NCBI GenBank assembly: GCA_958296105.1
Contig: OY282441.1
Coordinates: forward strand, 1,399,800 to 1,463,799
DNA length: 64,000 nucleotides
DNA from: an uncultured Dehalococcoidia bacterium
GTDB taxonomy: Bacteria; Chloroflexota; Dehalococcoidia; Lucifugimonadales; UBA1123
Direction: 5' to 3'
Within the stretch, counting starts at the first letter, position 1, and each line of letters begins with the position of its first letter. Below the pieces are notes generated by a model. The model worked only from the letters and a program-made list of their open reading frames with translations. It was not told where the DNA came from and made no database searches. Below, one piece after another: positions 42,024 to 50,778 of this stretch. The translations under genes were made by a program, and so were the position numbers.

Positions 42024-43313
42024 ATGAATACTCCACACATATCGCCACAACACTACGAAAAAACTAACTTGGACAACGGTCTGCGCGTAGTTTCGTGCGA
42101 GATGCCGCACACCAGATCCGTGTCGATCTCGATGTTCGTGGGCGTAGGCTCTCGCTTCGAGAGCGACGCCGAGGCTGGGGTCTCCCACTTCATCGAGCAT
42201 ATGGTGTTCAAGGGCACCGAAGATCGACCGGACCCCGTGCAGATAAGCGCCGCAATCGAAAGCGGCGGCGGCGTCATCAACGCAGGCACCGAGCAGGAGT
42301 TCACAGTCTACTGGTGCAAAGTCGCTCAGCCGCACTTCGCCGACAGCCTCGATCTGCTGTTCGACATGATCCGCAGATCCCTGTACAAACCCGAAGACAT
42401 AGAGCGCGAGCGTCAGGTCATCCACGAAGAGCTGTCCATGATCAACGACTACCCCACCTCGCGCGTGGACTCGCTGATCGACGAGATGCTCTGGCCCGAC
42501 CATCCCCTGGGCCGTGACATCAGCGGCACGCACGAATCCGTTGACGGAATCTCCCGCGACATGATGCTGGAGTACATGGGCGAACACTATACGCCGTCCA
42601 ACATCGTGGTGAGCGTGGCGGGCAACGTGCCGCACAGCGAGGTGGTCGCGCGCGCGGCGAGCCTCTCTCGAGACTGGTCCAACGGAACGCGCGCCGACCC
42701 CGTGCCGGTCATGCACTTGCAGGAGGTATCGCAGCTCAGGCTGGAGTATCGCAAGACGGAACAGCTGCACATGTCGATAGCCCTGCCGGGCTTGGCGCTC
42801 GCGCACCCCGACATCTACACGCTCGACCTGCTGAGCGTGATCTTGGGCGAGGGCATGAGCAGCAGGCTGTTCGTAGAGCTGCGCGAGAAGCGCGGGCTGG
42901 CTTACGACGTCCACAGCGGCGTGTCCCACTTCAGAGACACGGGGGCGTTCGTGATATCGGCGGGTGTGGATCCGTCCAGCGCCTACGAAGCGACGCCGAC
43001 CATCTTGGAGCAGGTGGCATCCGTGCGCGAAGGCGTCCCCGAAGGCGAGATCAGCCGCGCCAAGAGCCTAGTCGCCGGGCGCATGATGCTCAGGATGGAG
43101 GATACGCGCTCCGTCTCCTCGTGGATGGGCAGCCAAGAGCTGATGCTGGGCCGAATGCCCACCGTAGACGACATAGTGGAGCGGATCGACTCCATCACGC
43201 CGCGCGACCTCGAGCGCGTTGCTGGCGAGCATCTCATCAGCAACCGCCTCAACATGGCTGTAGTAGGGCCATGCCGAGGGCGCAAGCGGCTAATGAACTT
43301 GCTGAAGCTGTGA
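42024..43313 (+). CDS. M16-family zinc metallopeptidase
   Basis: The 429-residue product has the inverted zinc motif in GVSHFIEHMVFKGTEDR (H-x-x-E-H) with the distal Glu in the ERERQVIHEELSM helix. The R/Y pair (FVELREKRGLAYDVHSG) of the C-terminal half is present. It is the size of a processing peptidase-like M16B protein. It cleaves peptides or exported protein fragments. No signal peptide, so cytoplasmic or membrane-associated. It converges with the enoyl-CoA hydratase gene. Confidence 0.95.
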   Translation: MNTPHISPQHYEKTNLDNGLRVVSCEMPHTRSVSISMFVGVGSRFESDAEAGVSHFIEHMVFKGTEDRPDPVQISAAIESGGGVINAGTEQEFTVYWCKVAQPHFADSLDLLFDMIRRSLYKPEDIERERQVIHEELSMINDYPTSRVDSLIDEMLWPDHPLGRDISGTHESVDGISRDMMLEYMGEHYTPSNIVVSVAGNVPHSEVVARAASLSRDWSNGTRADPVPVMHLQEVSQLRLEYRKTEQLHMSIALPGLALAHPDIYTLDLLSVILGEGMSSRLFVELREKRGLAYDVHSGVSHFRDTGAFVISAGVDPSSAYEATPTILEQVASVREGVPEGEISRAKSLVAGRMMLRMEDTRSVSSWMGSQELMLGRMPTVDDIVERIDSITPRDLERVAGEHLISNRLNMAVVGPCRGRKRLMNLLKL

Positions 43314-43342
43314 GGGGGGGCGAGGTTTGGTCGGAATCCAGC

Positions 43343-44191
43343 CTACCCGCTCCCGCTCCCGCGATAGTCGCTGAACGGGCTGTCCCGCCACTCCAGGGCC
43401 GCTTTTAGTCCCTGCTCTCGCGCGATTCTGCTGAACTCCTTGACGATGGGCGCCTGGTGGGCTATGGCGTCCGTCTCGGCGGCGATGTACTGGAGGGTAG
43501 ACCGCCCCATGAGGTCCATCGCCTTGTTGACGATGCTCTTGTTGGCAGCCAGCAGCTCCCAGGGGATGCGCGCCATAGTTCGCGCAAGATCATCTACGGC
43601 TGCGTCCAAGCCCTCGCTCGGAACGGATTTCCACACCAGCCCGATCTGCTCGGCGCGCTTGCCCGATACGGACTCGCCCGTCAGCAGGAACCACTTCGCC
43701 CACTGCGGACCCACCATGTACGTCCACATGTGAGTTGGCGGAGCGCCCATCGAGCGCACTGGGGGGAAGCCTATCTGCGCGTCGTCAGCGGCGATGACGA
43801 TGTCGCAGTGCATGGCTAGGTCGGTCCCGCCCGCTATGCAGTAGCCATGAACTCCGGCTATGACCGGCTTGCTCAGGTTGAGTATGCTGCTCATGGTGCT
43901 GGGCGTGCGCTTCATGCGGTGGATGTCGGCGCGTATGTTGTCGCGCTGAAGCTGCGCCGCCGCCTGCGCCTCCGGCGTGGATGGCGGGGTGATGTCGTAG
44001 CCCGCGCAGAACGCCCTGCCGTTGCCCCTGAGCGTGATGACGCGCACGTCAGGGTCGTCGTCCGCATACTCCATGCAGGCGACGAGCTCGTCCTGAAGCG
44101 CGCGGCTGAGCGCGTTCAGCTTCTCCGGCCTGTTCAGCGCAACGCGCGCTATGCCGTCCGATGCTTCGTAGTCTATGAACCGATAAGACAT
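43343..44191 (-). CDS. Enoyl-CoA hydratase/isomerase family protein
   Basis: The second ATG (44191) is chosen because AAGGAG is 8 bases upstream of it but only 2 from the first. The 282-residue product has NRPEKLNALS, the oxyanion-hole GRAFCAGYDI, and KPVIAGVHGYCIAGGTDLAMHCDIVIA. The catalytic Glu position near GAPPTHMWTYMVGPQWAK lacks the standard E of G-x-x-P-x-x-G, so it may not be a hydratase. Residues MSYRFIDYEASDGIARVAL form the first beta motif. It belongs to the crotonase superfamily acting on a CoA thioester. It is the last gene of an operon with ychF and DUF1232. Confidence 0.88.
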   Translation of the reverse strand: MSYRFIDYEASDGIARVALNRPEKLNALSRALQDELVACMEYADDDPDVRVITLRGNGRAFCAGYDITPPSTPEAQAAAQLQRDNIRADIHRMKRTPSTMSSILNLSKPVIAGVHGYCIAGGTDLAMHCDIVIAADDAQIGFPPVRSMGAPPTHMWTYMVGPQWAKWFLLTGESVSGKRAEQIGLVWKSVPSEGLDAAVDDLARTMARIPWELLAANKSIVNKAMDLMGRSTLQYIAAETDAIAHQAPIVKEFSRIAREQGLKAALEWRDSPFSDYRGSGSG

Positions 44192-44209
44192 TCGCATGGC
44201 TCCTTATCG

Positions 44210-45304
44210 CTATACGTTGAACAGGATGTGGAGGACGTCTCCATCGGCTACGGGGTAGGCTTTGCCCTCTTGGCGCATGACGCCCTGTTTGCGCGCTTCT
44301 GATTCCGAGCCGCATCGGACGAGGTCTTCGTATGCCACCACCTCGGCGCGGATGAAGCCGCGCTCCATGTCGGAGTGGATCTTGCCAGCGGCGCGCTGGG
44401 CGGAGTCGCCTCGGCCGATCGTCCACGCGCGCACATCTTTGGGGCCGCCGGTGAAGAAGGTGATCTGGTCGAGGACTTCGTAGGAGGCGCGAACCATCTG
44501 GTCGAGGCCGGACTCTCCCGCGCCAAGCGACTCCCTGAACTCGGCTTCGTCTTCCGTCGACATGCGCGCAAGCTCCATTTCGAGGCTTCCGAACAGAACA
44601 GCGGAGCGTATGCCGCTGTGGGCATACTCCGAATCGAGTCTAGCCTCGATGTCTTGGGTTTTGCCGATCTGATCCTCGCCCGCGTTGACGACCGCTATCA
44701 CGGGCTTCGCAGTCAGGAACTGGAACTCGCTGACTCGCATCGCCTCTTCGCGTCTCAGGCGCTGATCTCGTATTGCGACTCCCGATTCCAGCCCGTCGCG
44801 CAGCTTGGATACGAGGCGCTCTTCCCACCGCACGGCGTCGCGGTCGCCACTTCTGGCGCCCTTGCCGTCTTGCCGGATGCGCTCCAGTCTGCGCTCCAGT
44901 ATCTCCAGATCGGCGAAGACAAGCTCGTAGAGCATCGTATCGAGGTCTCGCAGAGCGTCCACGCCGCCGACGTCCGGCACGGATGGATTCTCGAACGCGC
45001 GCGCGACTATGGCGAACGCGTCGGTGGACTGGAGCTGGTTCATATACTCTCCGGATATGCCCCCAGCGCGGCCCAGTCCGTCGGGCGTGGCGGGTATGTC
45101 CACGTAGGTTATCTCCGCCTGCGTGGTCCTGTCGGGGCGGTAGATGTCGGTCAGGGGCGCGAGCCTGCGATCCGGCACTTTGGCTACGCCGATGTTCGCC
45201 CCGCTCGCGCTGGAGTAGCCGCCGACGGCTGCCGTCCCCCGGGTGGCGGAGTTGAATATGGTGGTCTTGCCGCTGTACGGCAGTCCGATAATGGCTATCT
45301 GCAT
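44210..45304 (-). CDS. ychF: Obg-family P-loop ATPase YchF-like
   Basis: The 364-residue product begins MQIAIIGLPYSGKTTIFNSA, P-loop G-L-P-Y-S-G-K-T; standard YchF has G-x-P-N-V-G-K-S. Further along are the D-I-P region (ITYVDIPATPDGLGRAGG), the helical YchF insert (EILERRLERIRQDGK), ITFFTGGPKDVRAWTIGRGD and the TGS-like DUF933 C-terminus (ESEARKQGVMRQEGKAYPVADGDVLHILFNV). YchF hydrolyses ATP rather than GTP and binds ribosomes in redox stress. Start ATG is 10 bases after the DUF1232 stop. Confidence 0.9.
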   Translation of the reverse strand: MQIAIIGLPYSGKTTIFNSATRGTAAVGGYSSASGANIGVAKVPDRRLAPLTDIYRPDRTTQAEITYVDIPATPDGLGRAGGISGEYMNQLQSTDAFAIVARAFENPSVPDVGGVDALRDLDTMLYELVFADLEILERRLERIRQDGKGARSGDRDAVRWEERLVSKLRDGLESGVAIRDQRLRREEAMRVSEFQFLTAKPVIAVVNAGEDQIGKTQDIEARLDSEYAHSGIRSAVLFGSLEMELARMSTEDEAEFRESLGAGESGLDQMVRASYEVLDQITFFTGGPKDVRAWTIGRGDSAQRAAGKIHSDMERGFIRAEVVAYEDLVRCGSESEARKQGVMRQEGKAYPVADGDVLHILFNV

Positions 45305-45314
45305 GGGCTGAAAG

Positions 45315-45656
45315 CTACTCGTCCAGTTTGCGGTACTCGCCCTCTATCACGGTGGAGCCGTCGTTCGGCTTGCGACTGCCGCCTTGGTATGCGGGCGATC
45401 CTGCCACTTCCATCAGCACGTCTCGCGGCGCGAGCAGTATTAGAAGCAGTCCGGCGGCGATCAGCGCGATCAGATCGTCTATCCTTCCGAGGAAGGCTAG
45501 AAAGTCCGGCACCACGTCTATGGGCGATATGACGTACGCCACGGCGGCGGGCAGCAGCAGCTTCAGCCTGAACGGTACGCGCCTGTCCAGCATCAGCCGC
45601 AGTATCAGGCGCGGAATGCCGGTCATGCTCAGAAGAGTCCAGATTCCCCTCACCAT
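45315..45656 (-). CDS. DUF1232 (YkvA-like) membrane protein
   Basis: The 113-residue product has the family core AVAYVISPIDVVPDFLAFLGRIDDLIAL (about 38-64), with two short hydrophobic segments around it. It follows GAGGAGG at ideal spacing. The function of DUF1232/YkvA proteins is unknown. It heads a leftward operon with ychF and an enoyl-CoA hydratase gene. The C-terminal tail is polar. Confidence 0.88.
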   Translation of the reverse strand: MVRGIWTLLSMTGIPRLILRLMLDRRVPFRLKLLLPAAVAYVISPIDVVPDFLAFLGRIDDLIALIAAGLLLILLAPRDVLMEVAGSPAYQGGSRKPNDGSTVIEGEYRKLDE

Positions 45657-45684
45657 TGCGCCACCTCCTCTGTATCTTGTATGA

Positions 45685-45690
45685 ATTATA
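45685..45690 (-). promoter_or_regulatory. -10 box TATAAT for the DUF1232-ychF operon
   Basis: The complement reads TATAAT ending 29 bases before the DUF1232 start. A TTGACG lies 23 bases upstream, which is too far for a normal spacer, so the -35 is uncertain. Confidence 0.45.
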
Positions 45691-45824
45691 GCTTATTGGC
45701 GGCGGGGAGTGAGCGTCAACACTGAGGGAGTGGCGCGCTGGCAGTCAGCGCATCTGATAGAATCTATGGGCATCGTATCGGGCATCGCATCTTGGAATGC
45801 TGCCAAGTGGAGAGTGGGGTTCAG

Positions 45825-46538
45825 ATGGCGCGAGCTGCAATCGAGCTCAATGGGGTGACCAAGAGCTACGAGGTGGGCGCGGTCACGGTCACGGCGCTTC
45901 ATGCCGTGGACCTGACCATCGCCGAAGGTGAGTTCGTGGTCGTTCTGGGGCCTTCCGGCTCCGGCAAGACGACGCTGCTGAACATGGTGGGCGCGCTGGA
46001 TATCCCCACGGAGGGGACTGTCCACGTGGCAGGGCGCGACATCACCGAATCATCTCGCGGCGAGCTGTTCGAGTTCCGCCGCCAGTCCGTCAGCTTCATA
46101 TTCCAGAGCTTCAACCTGTTTCCGGGGCTGACGGCGCTGGAGAACGTTCAGTTCGGCGCAGACGTGGCAGGGCGGCGCGGCGGCGCAGACGCTCGGGACG
46201 TGCTGGCGAGCGTGGGGCTTGGCGACAGGGTCGGACACTTTCCGCACGAGCTTTCCGGGGGGGAGCAGCAGCGCGTGGCGATTGCGCGCGCGCTGGCGAC
46301 TGGCAACCCGGTTCTGCTGGCGGACGAGCCGACAGGCGAGCTGGACTTCACGACCGGCGCTCAGGTGCTGGAGCTGCTTCAGGCGCAGTCCAAAGCCGGC
46401 AAGACCGCGCTGGTGGTGACTCACAACCGAGAGATCTCTCGGATTGCGGACAGGGTCTTGCAGCTTTCAGGCGGAAGGATAGTGAGCGACGGCCCGCCGC
46501 CGGGCGGAAGGGCGGACATCTCCGCGCTCAGCTGGTGA
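45825..46538 (+). CDS. ABC transporter ATPase, MacB/LolD type
   Basis: The start at 45825 (MARAAIELNGVTKSYEVG) gives 237 residues. Walker A VVLGPSGSGKTTLLNMVGAL, Q-loop SFIFQSFNLFPGLTALENV, signature LSGGEQQRVAIARALA, Walker B VLLADEPTGELDF and switch His LVVTHNREIS are all complete. The FQSFNL and TGELD variants fit the MacB/LolD/FtsE group, which partners FtsX-like permeases. The permease gene follows 46 bases downstream. Confidence 0.95.
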   Translation: MARAAIELNGVTKSYEVGAVTVTALHAVDLTIAEGEFVVVLGPSGSGKTTLLNMVGALDIPTEGTVHVAGRDITESSRGELFEFRRQSVSFIFQSFNLFPGLTALENVQFGADVAGRRGGADARDVLASVGLGDRVGHFPHELSGGEQQRVAIARALATGNPVLLADEPTGELDFTTGAQVLELLQAQSKAGKTALVVTHNREISRIADRVLQLSGGRIVSDGPPPGGRADISALSW

Positions 46539-46584
46539 CGCTCGTCTGGCGACGACAAGGGAGTTGGGGCGATGGTGACGGACG

Positions 46585-49005
46585 ATGATTTGGCTTAGGT
46601 GGTCGTGGCGCGATCTGCGCGCGCGCTGGGTTCAGGTCGTGGCAATAGCAATCGTAATAGCGGTTGGCACGGGGCTGTTCTCCGGGCTGCGGAGCATGAA
46701 CGTCTGGCGCGGTCTTTCCAACGACGCCAGCTACGAGGCAGCCAACACGTTCGACCTTCGGGTCTCCCTCTCGTCAGGCAGCTTCGCCGAGCGCGGCGCG
46801 CTGCTCGACGCGCTCGATGAGGTCGCCTCCGCCTACGTATCCGTGGCGGAGGAGCGGCTGGTACTGCCCACTCAGGTATCCGTAGAGTCGGCGGATGGGG
46901 CGATACTCGTTCCGGGCAGGCTCGTGGGCGTGGACCTGGACGATGGGGGGCCGCACGTCAACTCTCTCCACCCCGCGCTGGGGCGAAACCTAGAGCAGGA
47001 CGACGCCGGCCTCGATCTGGTCGCGCTCGAACACAACTTCGCCCGGTTCTACGACCTGCCCGCAGAGGGCGGCGCATCGCTGTCTGGCGAGATTCCCGTC
47101 TCCTACGTGGGACAGGTTCTGTCGCCTGAGTACTTCTTCGTCATATCTCCCGAAGGCGGGCTGCTGGCGCAGGCGAACTTCGCCGCCGTCTTCACTTCTA
47201 TGGAGACGGCGCAGCGTCTCAGCTCGATGGGCGGGCGCGTGAACGATCTGCTGATCAGGCTGTCGCCCGGCTCGGACGAGGACGCGGTGGCGGCTACGCT
47301 GAGCGCGCGCTTCGAGGGGTTCGGCGGCACGGTGACGCGCAGAATGGACGATCCATCCATCAGGCTGATGATCGAGGACGTGGAGGGGGATCAGCAGTTC
47401 AACACCGTTCTCGCCATCGCCATATTCGGGGGCGCGGTGTTCGCGGCGTTCAATCTGACGAGCCGCATAGTGGATACGCAGCGTCGCGAGATCGGCGTGG
47501 CGATGGCGCTCGGCGTTCCGCCCGCGCGCGTGGCGCTCAGGCCGCTGCTGTTCAGCGCTCAGGTCGCGCTGCTTGGGGTCGTGTTCGGCATAGGCATGGG
47601 CATGGTCATAGCGCAGGCTCTTGGCGCGTATCTCGAAGGCTTTCTGCCGCTTCCGGAGTGGCGAACTCCGTTCCAGCTCGGCGTCTTCAGCGTGGCGGCG
47701 GCGGTCGGATTCTTTGCCCCGTTCTTGGCTGCCGCGCTTCCAGTGTGGTCGGGCGTCAGGACAGCTCCGGTGGACGCCATCAGAACGGGGCATCTTGCCG
47801 CGCGCTCGGGGGGGATGCCGTGGCTGCTGGCAAAGCTGAGGCTTCCGGGAAAGACGGTGATGCAGATACCGCTTCGGAGTGTGGCGCGCGCTCCCCGCCG
47901 CACGCTGCTGACGGGGCTGGGCGTGGGCGTGATCGTGGCGGTCATGGTGACGATGTTCGGCATTCTCGATTCGTTCGTGGACATGCTGGACAGGATCGAA
48001 GCCGAGACGGTCGGGGGCGCGCCGGACAGGGTGGAGGTGTCTTTCGACAGCTTCTACGAGGAGCGCTCGCCCATCGTCCGGAGCGTGGTCGAGGCGGACG
48101 CGGCGGCGGACGCGGAGACGGGCATCAGGCTTGGCGGCAGTATCGCCAGCGGCGAGGCGGAGTTCCCCATACTGCTTCAGCTTACGGATCTGTCGAGCGC
48201 GCTGTGGAGTCCCAGCGCGGTCGAGGGCGAGCTGGGCGCGGCGCGGCCGGGGATGGTCATATCGGAGACCGCCGCAGACGAGCTTGGGGTCGGAGTCGGG
48301 GACGTGGCGACGCTTCGCCACCCGTCCACGTCGGGCGCGGGCATGTTCGAACTGCGCGACACGCCGCTTCCGATAATCGGGATTCACCCGCACCCTATGA
48401 GAACCAACGTCTACGTGGACATCCGACACCGCGAGGCGCTCGGTCTGGACGGGCTGGCGAACTTCGTTCAGGCGAGGCCGGCGGACGGGGCGACGGTGGA
48501 CGATCTCAAGAGGCAGGTGTTCGGACTTCCCGGCGTGGGATCCGTCCAGAGATCGACCGCCTCATCGGACGTGGTCAGAGACCAGTTCGACCAATACACG
48601 GGCATCCTCACGTTCATCGTGGCTGTGGTGATCGCGCTGGCGCTGCTGATCGCGTACAACACGGCGAGCATCAACATGGACGAGCGGCGGCGCGAGTACG
48701 CCACCATGTTCGCATACGGCCTTTCCGTGAGGAGAGCGCTGGGCATGGCGATGATCGAGAGCGCCATACTGGGCGCGCTGTCCACGATTCTGGGGCTGGG
48801 CGGCGGCTACCTGATGCTGAGATGGGTGGTGGACGCTCTGCTGCCCAGAACGTTCCCGGGCATGGGGGTCGAGATCGTGCTGAACCCGACCGCGCTGGCG
48901 CTGGTGGTGGCGGTCGGGGTGCTGTCGGTGGCGGCGGCGCCGGCGCTCACGGTGAGGAGGCTCGTCAAGATGGACGTGCCTTCGACCCTGCGCGTGATGG
49001 AGTGA
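46585..49005 (+). CDS. FtsX/MacB-type ABC permease
   Basis: The 806-residue product has an N-terminal TM helix (about 17-38), a large extracytoplasmic domain (about 40-270), and an FtsX core of three TM helices (about 275-395, AIAIFGGAVFAAFNLTSRIV). A fourth TM (about 430-460) precedes a second extracytoplasmic domain (about 465-670) and a second FtsX core ends the protein (about 675-800, ILTFIVAVVIALALLIAYN). This tandem layout equals the LolC/LolE or lipoprotein-export/peptide-sensing type with two FtsX domains. It works with the preceding ATPase as a mechanotransmission transporter. Substrate is unknown. Confidence 0.9.
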   Translation: MIWLRWSWRDLRARWVQVVAIAIVIAVGTGLFSGLRSMNVWRGLSNDASYEAANTFDLRVSLSSGSFAERGALLDALDEVASAYVSVAEERLVLPTQVSVESADGAILVPGRLVGVDLDDGGPHVNSLHPALGRNLEQDDAGLDLVALEHNFARFYDLPAEGGASLSGEIPVSYVGQVLSPEYFFVISPEGGLLAQANFAAVFTSMETAQRLSSMGGRVNDLLIRLSPGSDEDAVAATLSARFEGFGGTVTRRMDDPSIRLMIEDVEGDQQFNTVLAIAIFGGAVFAAFNLTSRIVDTQRREIGVAMALGVPPARVALRPLLFSAQVALLGVVFGIGMGMVIAQALGAYLEGFLPLPEWRTPFQLGVFSVAAAVGFFAPFLAAALPVWSGVRTAPVDAIRTGHLAARSGGMPWLLAKLRLPGKTVMQIPLRSVARAPRRTLLTGLGVGVIVAVMVTMFGILDSFVDMLDRIEAETVGGAPDRVEVSFDSFYEERSPIVRSVVEADAAADAETGIRLGGSIASGEAEFPILLQLTDLSSALWSPSAVEGELGAARPGMVISETAADELGVGVGDVATLRHPSTSGAGMFELRDTPLPIIGIHPHPMRTNVYVDIRHREALGLDGLANFVQARPADGATVDDLKRQVFGLPGVGSVQRSTASSDVVRDQFDQYTGILTFIVAVVIALALLIAYNTASINMDERRREYATMFAYGLSVRRALGMAMIESAILGALSTILGLGGGYLMLRWVVDALLPRTFPGMGVEIVLNPTALALVVAVGVLSVAAAPALTVRRLVKMDVPSTLRVME

Positions 49006-49009
49006 CCAA

Positions 49010-50011
49010 GTGATAGAGGTCATCTACGGGGAAGACGCGGTGAGCGTGGACGACGCGCTGGCAGAGCTGACGGCGAGCGTGGGAGCGGACGACCTGCGCG
49101 ACATCAACTCGATCACGCTGCGCGCCGAGGACGTCGCGCCGGCCGACCTGATCACGGCGGCGTTCACGATTCCGTTCATGACGGATCTCAGGCTGGTGGC
49201 GGTGAAGGGGCTGCTGTCTAGGTTCGAGCGCGGAGCGCGCAGAGGCGCGGCGGCGCGTGGCGGATCGAGACGCAATCCGCTCGGAGAGTGGGCGGACATG
49301 GTCGAACAGCTGCCGTCTCTGCCGCCGACTACTCATCTGGCGTTCGTGGACGGCAGGCTGGCGCGGAACAACCCGATGCTGCGCAGGCTGGCGGCGGTTG
49401 GCGAGGCGCGCGAGTTTCCGCTTCCGCGAGATCGGGACATGCCGGGCTGGATAGCGAACAGGGCGCGAACGCTGGGAGTGCGCATAGACCCGGCGGCGTG
49501 CTCTGCGCTGGCGGACGCGCTCGGCAGAGAGCCGAGGCTGATAGACTCCGAGCTTCGGAAGCTCGCGCTCTACGTGGACGGCGGCGCGGTGCGCGCAGAG
49601 GACGCGCGCCAGATGGTGGCGTACGTGCGCGAGGCGAACATATTCCAGATGGTGGACGCGGTGACAGACGGGCGAACCGACGTGGCGCTGCGCCTGACGC
49701 GCCGCATCACGGAAGACGGCAGCCCGGCGGCATACGTCATGGCTATGCTCGCGCGTCAGGTCAGGCTGCTGCTGATCGCAAAGGATATGGAATCGAGCGG
49801 AATCTCACGAGAGGAGATCGGCCCGAGGCTGCGGCTGTCCGGCTGGGCGCTGAACAAGACGATTCAGCAGGCGCGGAGGCTGTCGCTCGACTACCTGATC
49901 TTCGCGCACGGACAGCTGACGGAGACGGACTTGACGCTCAAGACCAAGCCAATCGAGGAGCGGCTCGCCCTCGAAATGCTGATAGCCGACTTGACGACGC
50001 GGCGATTTTGA
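49010..50011 (+). CDS. holA: DNA polymerase III delta subunit
   Basis: A GTG start 4 bases after the permease stop gives 333 residues. It starts MIEVIYGEDAVSVDDALAEL, with a delta-type N-terminal domain (TAAFTIPFMTDLRLVAVKG) and the sliding-clamp interaction and AAA+ collar helices (RLIDSELRKLALYVDGG, ANIFQMVDAVTDGRTDVALRL). LLAIAKDM-type late helices end the protein (RLSGWALNKTIQQARRLS). HolA opens the beta clamp during loading. It is co-oriented with the ABC pair but functionally unrelated. Confidence 0.92.
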   Translation: MIEVIYGEDAVSVDDALAELTASVGADDLRDINSITLRAEDVAPADLITAAFTIPFMTDLRLVAVKGLLSRFERGARRGAAARGGSRRNPLGEWADMVEQLPSLPPTTHLAFVDGRLARNNPMLRRLAAVGEAREFPLPRDRDMPGWIANRARTLGVRIDPAACSALADALGREPRLIDSELRKLALYVDGGAVRAEDARQMVAYVREANIFQMVDAVTDGRTDVALRLTRRITEDGSPAAYVMAMLARQVRLLLIAKDMESSGISREEIGPRLRLSGWALNKTIQQARRLSLDYLIFAHGQLTETDLTLKTKPIEERLALEMLIADLTTRRF

Positions 50012-50020
50012 TACGATTAT
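49991..50020 (+). promoter_or_regulatory. Possible promoter for the toxin-antitoxin pair
   Basis: TTGACG (49991-49996), 18 bases, GATTAT (50015-50020), inside the end of holA and 38 bases before the antitoxin ATG. The -10 is weak. Confidence 0.35.
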
Positions 50021-50058
50021 GTGGCACAAGGCGAATCGCCGTTCGAGGAGAAGACTGT

Positions 50059-50331
50059 ATGGCAACGATAAACTTGGAGAACATAGACGACAAAGTAGTG
50101 GAGGGGCTGGAAAAGCGCGCGCGCATGAACAACCGCACGCTGGAAGGCGAAATAGAGGCGATACTGGAACGCGCGTCTGGCGCTGACTACGAGCGCAAGC
50201 GCAAGAGATTCCTCGCAATATCCGACGAGCTTCGCAAGACGACCAAGGGGACGTATCAGGAGCCGTCAGAAATCTTCATCAGCAGAGATCGAGAGCTAGG
50301 CCACCCCAGAGAATGGGAAGAATGGAGCTAG
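50059..50331 (+). CDS. vapB: Ribbon-helix-helix antitoxin, VapB/FitA type
   Basis: ATG after GAGGAG gives 90 residues. The N-terminus MATINLENIDDKVVEGLEKRARMNNRTLEGEIEAILERA is a ribbon-helix-helix DNA-binding unit of the FitA type (beta strand then R-A-x-x-x-N-R-T-L-E-G-E). The rest (RFLAISDELRKTTKGTYQEP) is the toxin-binding tail. It should repress its own promoter as a complex with the toxin. Its end overlaps the toxin start by 19 bases. Confidence 0.88.
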   Translation: MATINLENIDDKVVEGLEKRARMNNRTLEGEIEAILERASGADYERKRKRFLAISDELRKTTKGTYQEPSEIFISRDRELGHPREWEEWS

Positions 50332-50771
50332 TCGTAGATGCCAGCGTGGTCATCAAGTGGCTTGTAGACGAAGATGATTCGGAAATCGCGCGCCAGCTGC
50401 TGGTTGATGATCATGCTCTTCATGCGCCGATGCTGATGGCGGTCGAGGTGGGCAACGCGCTTGTCAACAAGGTGCGTAGGGGGCTGCTCAGTCCGGAGGA
50501 TGCCAGTATGCGCGCATCACGCATACTCGATCTGTCTGTAAACTGGACGGAGGACGTGTCCATTAGCGAGGATGCCGTCCGCATTGCGCTCGAACTGAAC
50601 AGGGGGGTCTATGACTGCCTATACTTGGCGTTGGCGCATCGCGTAGGGGGTCTGTTCGTAACTGCTGACGCGCGGTTCGCCAACGCGGTCGCTTCGACCG
50701 AACACAGCGGCGCTGTCGTCCTGCTGGGGACGTCCGATCTTGGGCAGCCGAGCCAGACAGCGAGAGGGTGA
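50313..50771 (+). CDS. vapC: PIN-domain toxin VapC
   Basis: The 152-residue product begins MGRMELVVDASVVIKWLVD. Catalytic acids of the PIN nuclease are Asp9 (VVDASV), Glu46 (AVEVGNAL), Asp99 region (VYDCLYLALA) and Asp (VTADARF), so the four-acid Mg site is intact. VapC toxins cut tRNA or rRNA when the antitoxin is lost. A second ATG 9 bases in (MELVVDAS) has GGGAAG just upstream and may be the true start. The duplicated glycosyltransferase unit starts inside its last codons. Confidence 0.92.
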   Translation: MGRMELVVDASVVIKWLVDEDDSEIARQLLVDDHALHAPMLMAVEVGNALVNKVRRGLLSPEDASMRASRILDLSVNWTEDVSISEDAVRIALELNRGVYDCLYLALAHRVGGLFVTADARFANAVASTEHSGAVVLLGTSDLGQPSQTARG

Positions 50772-50778
50772 ACCCGGC

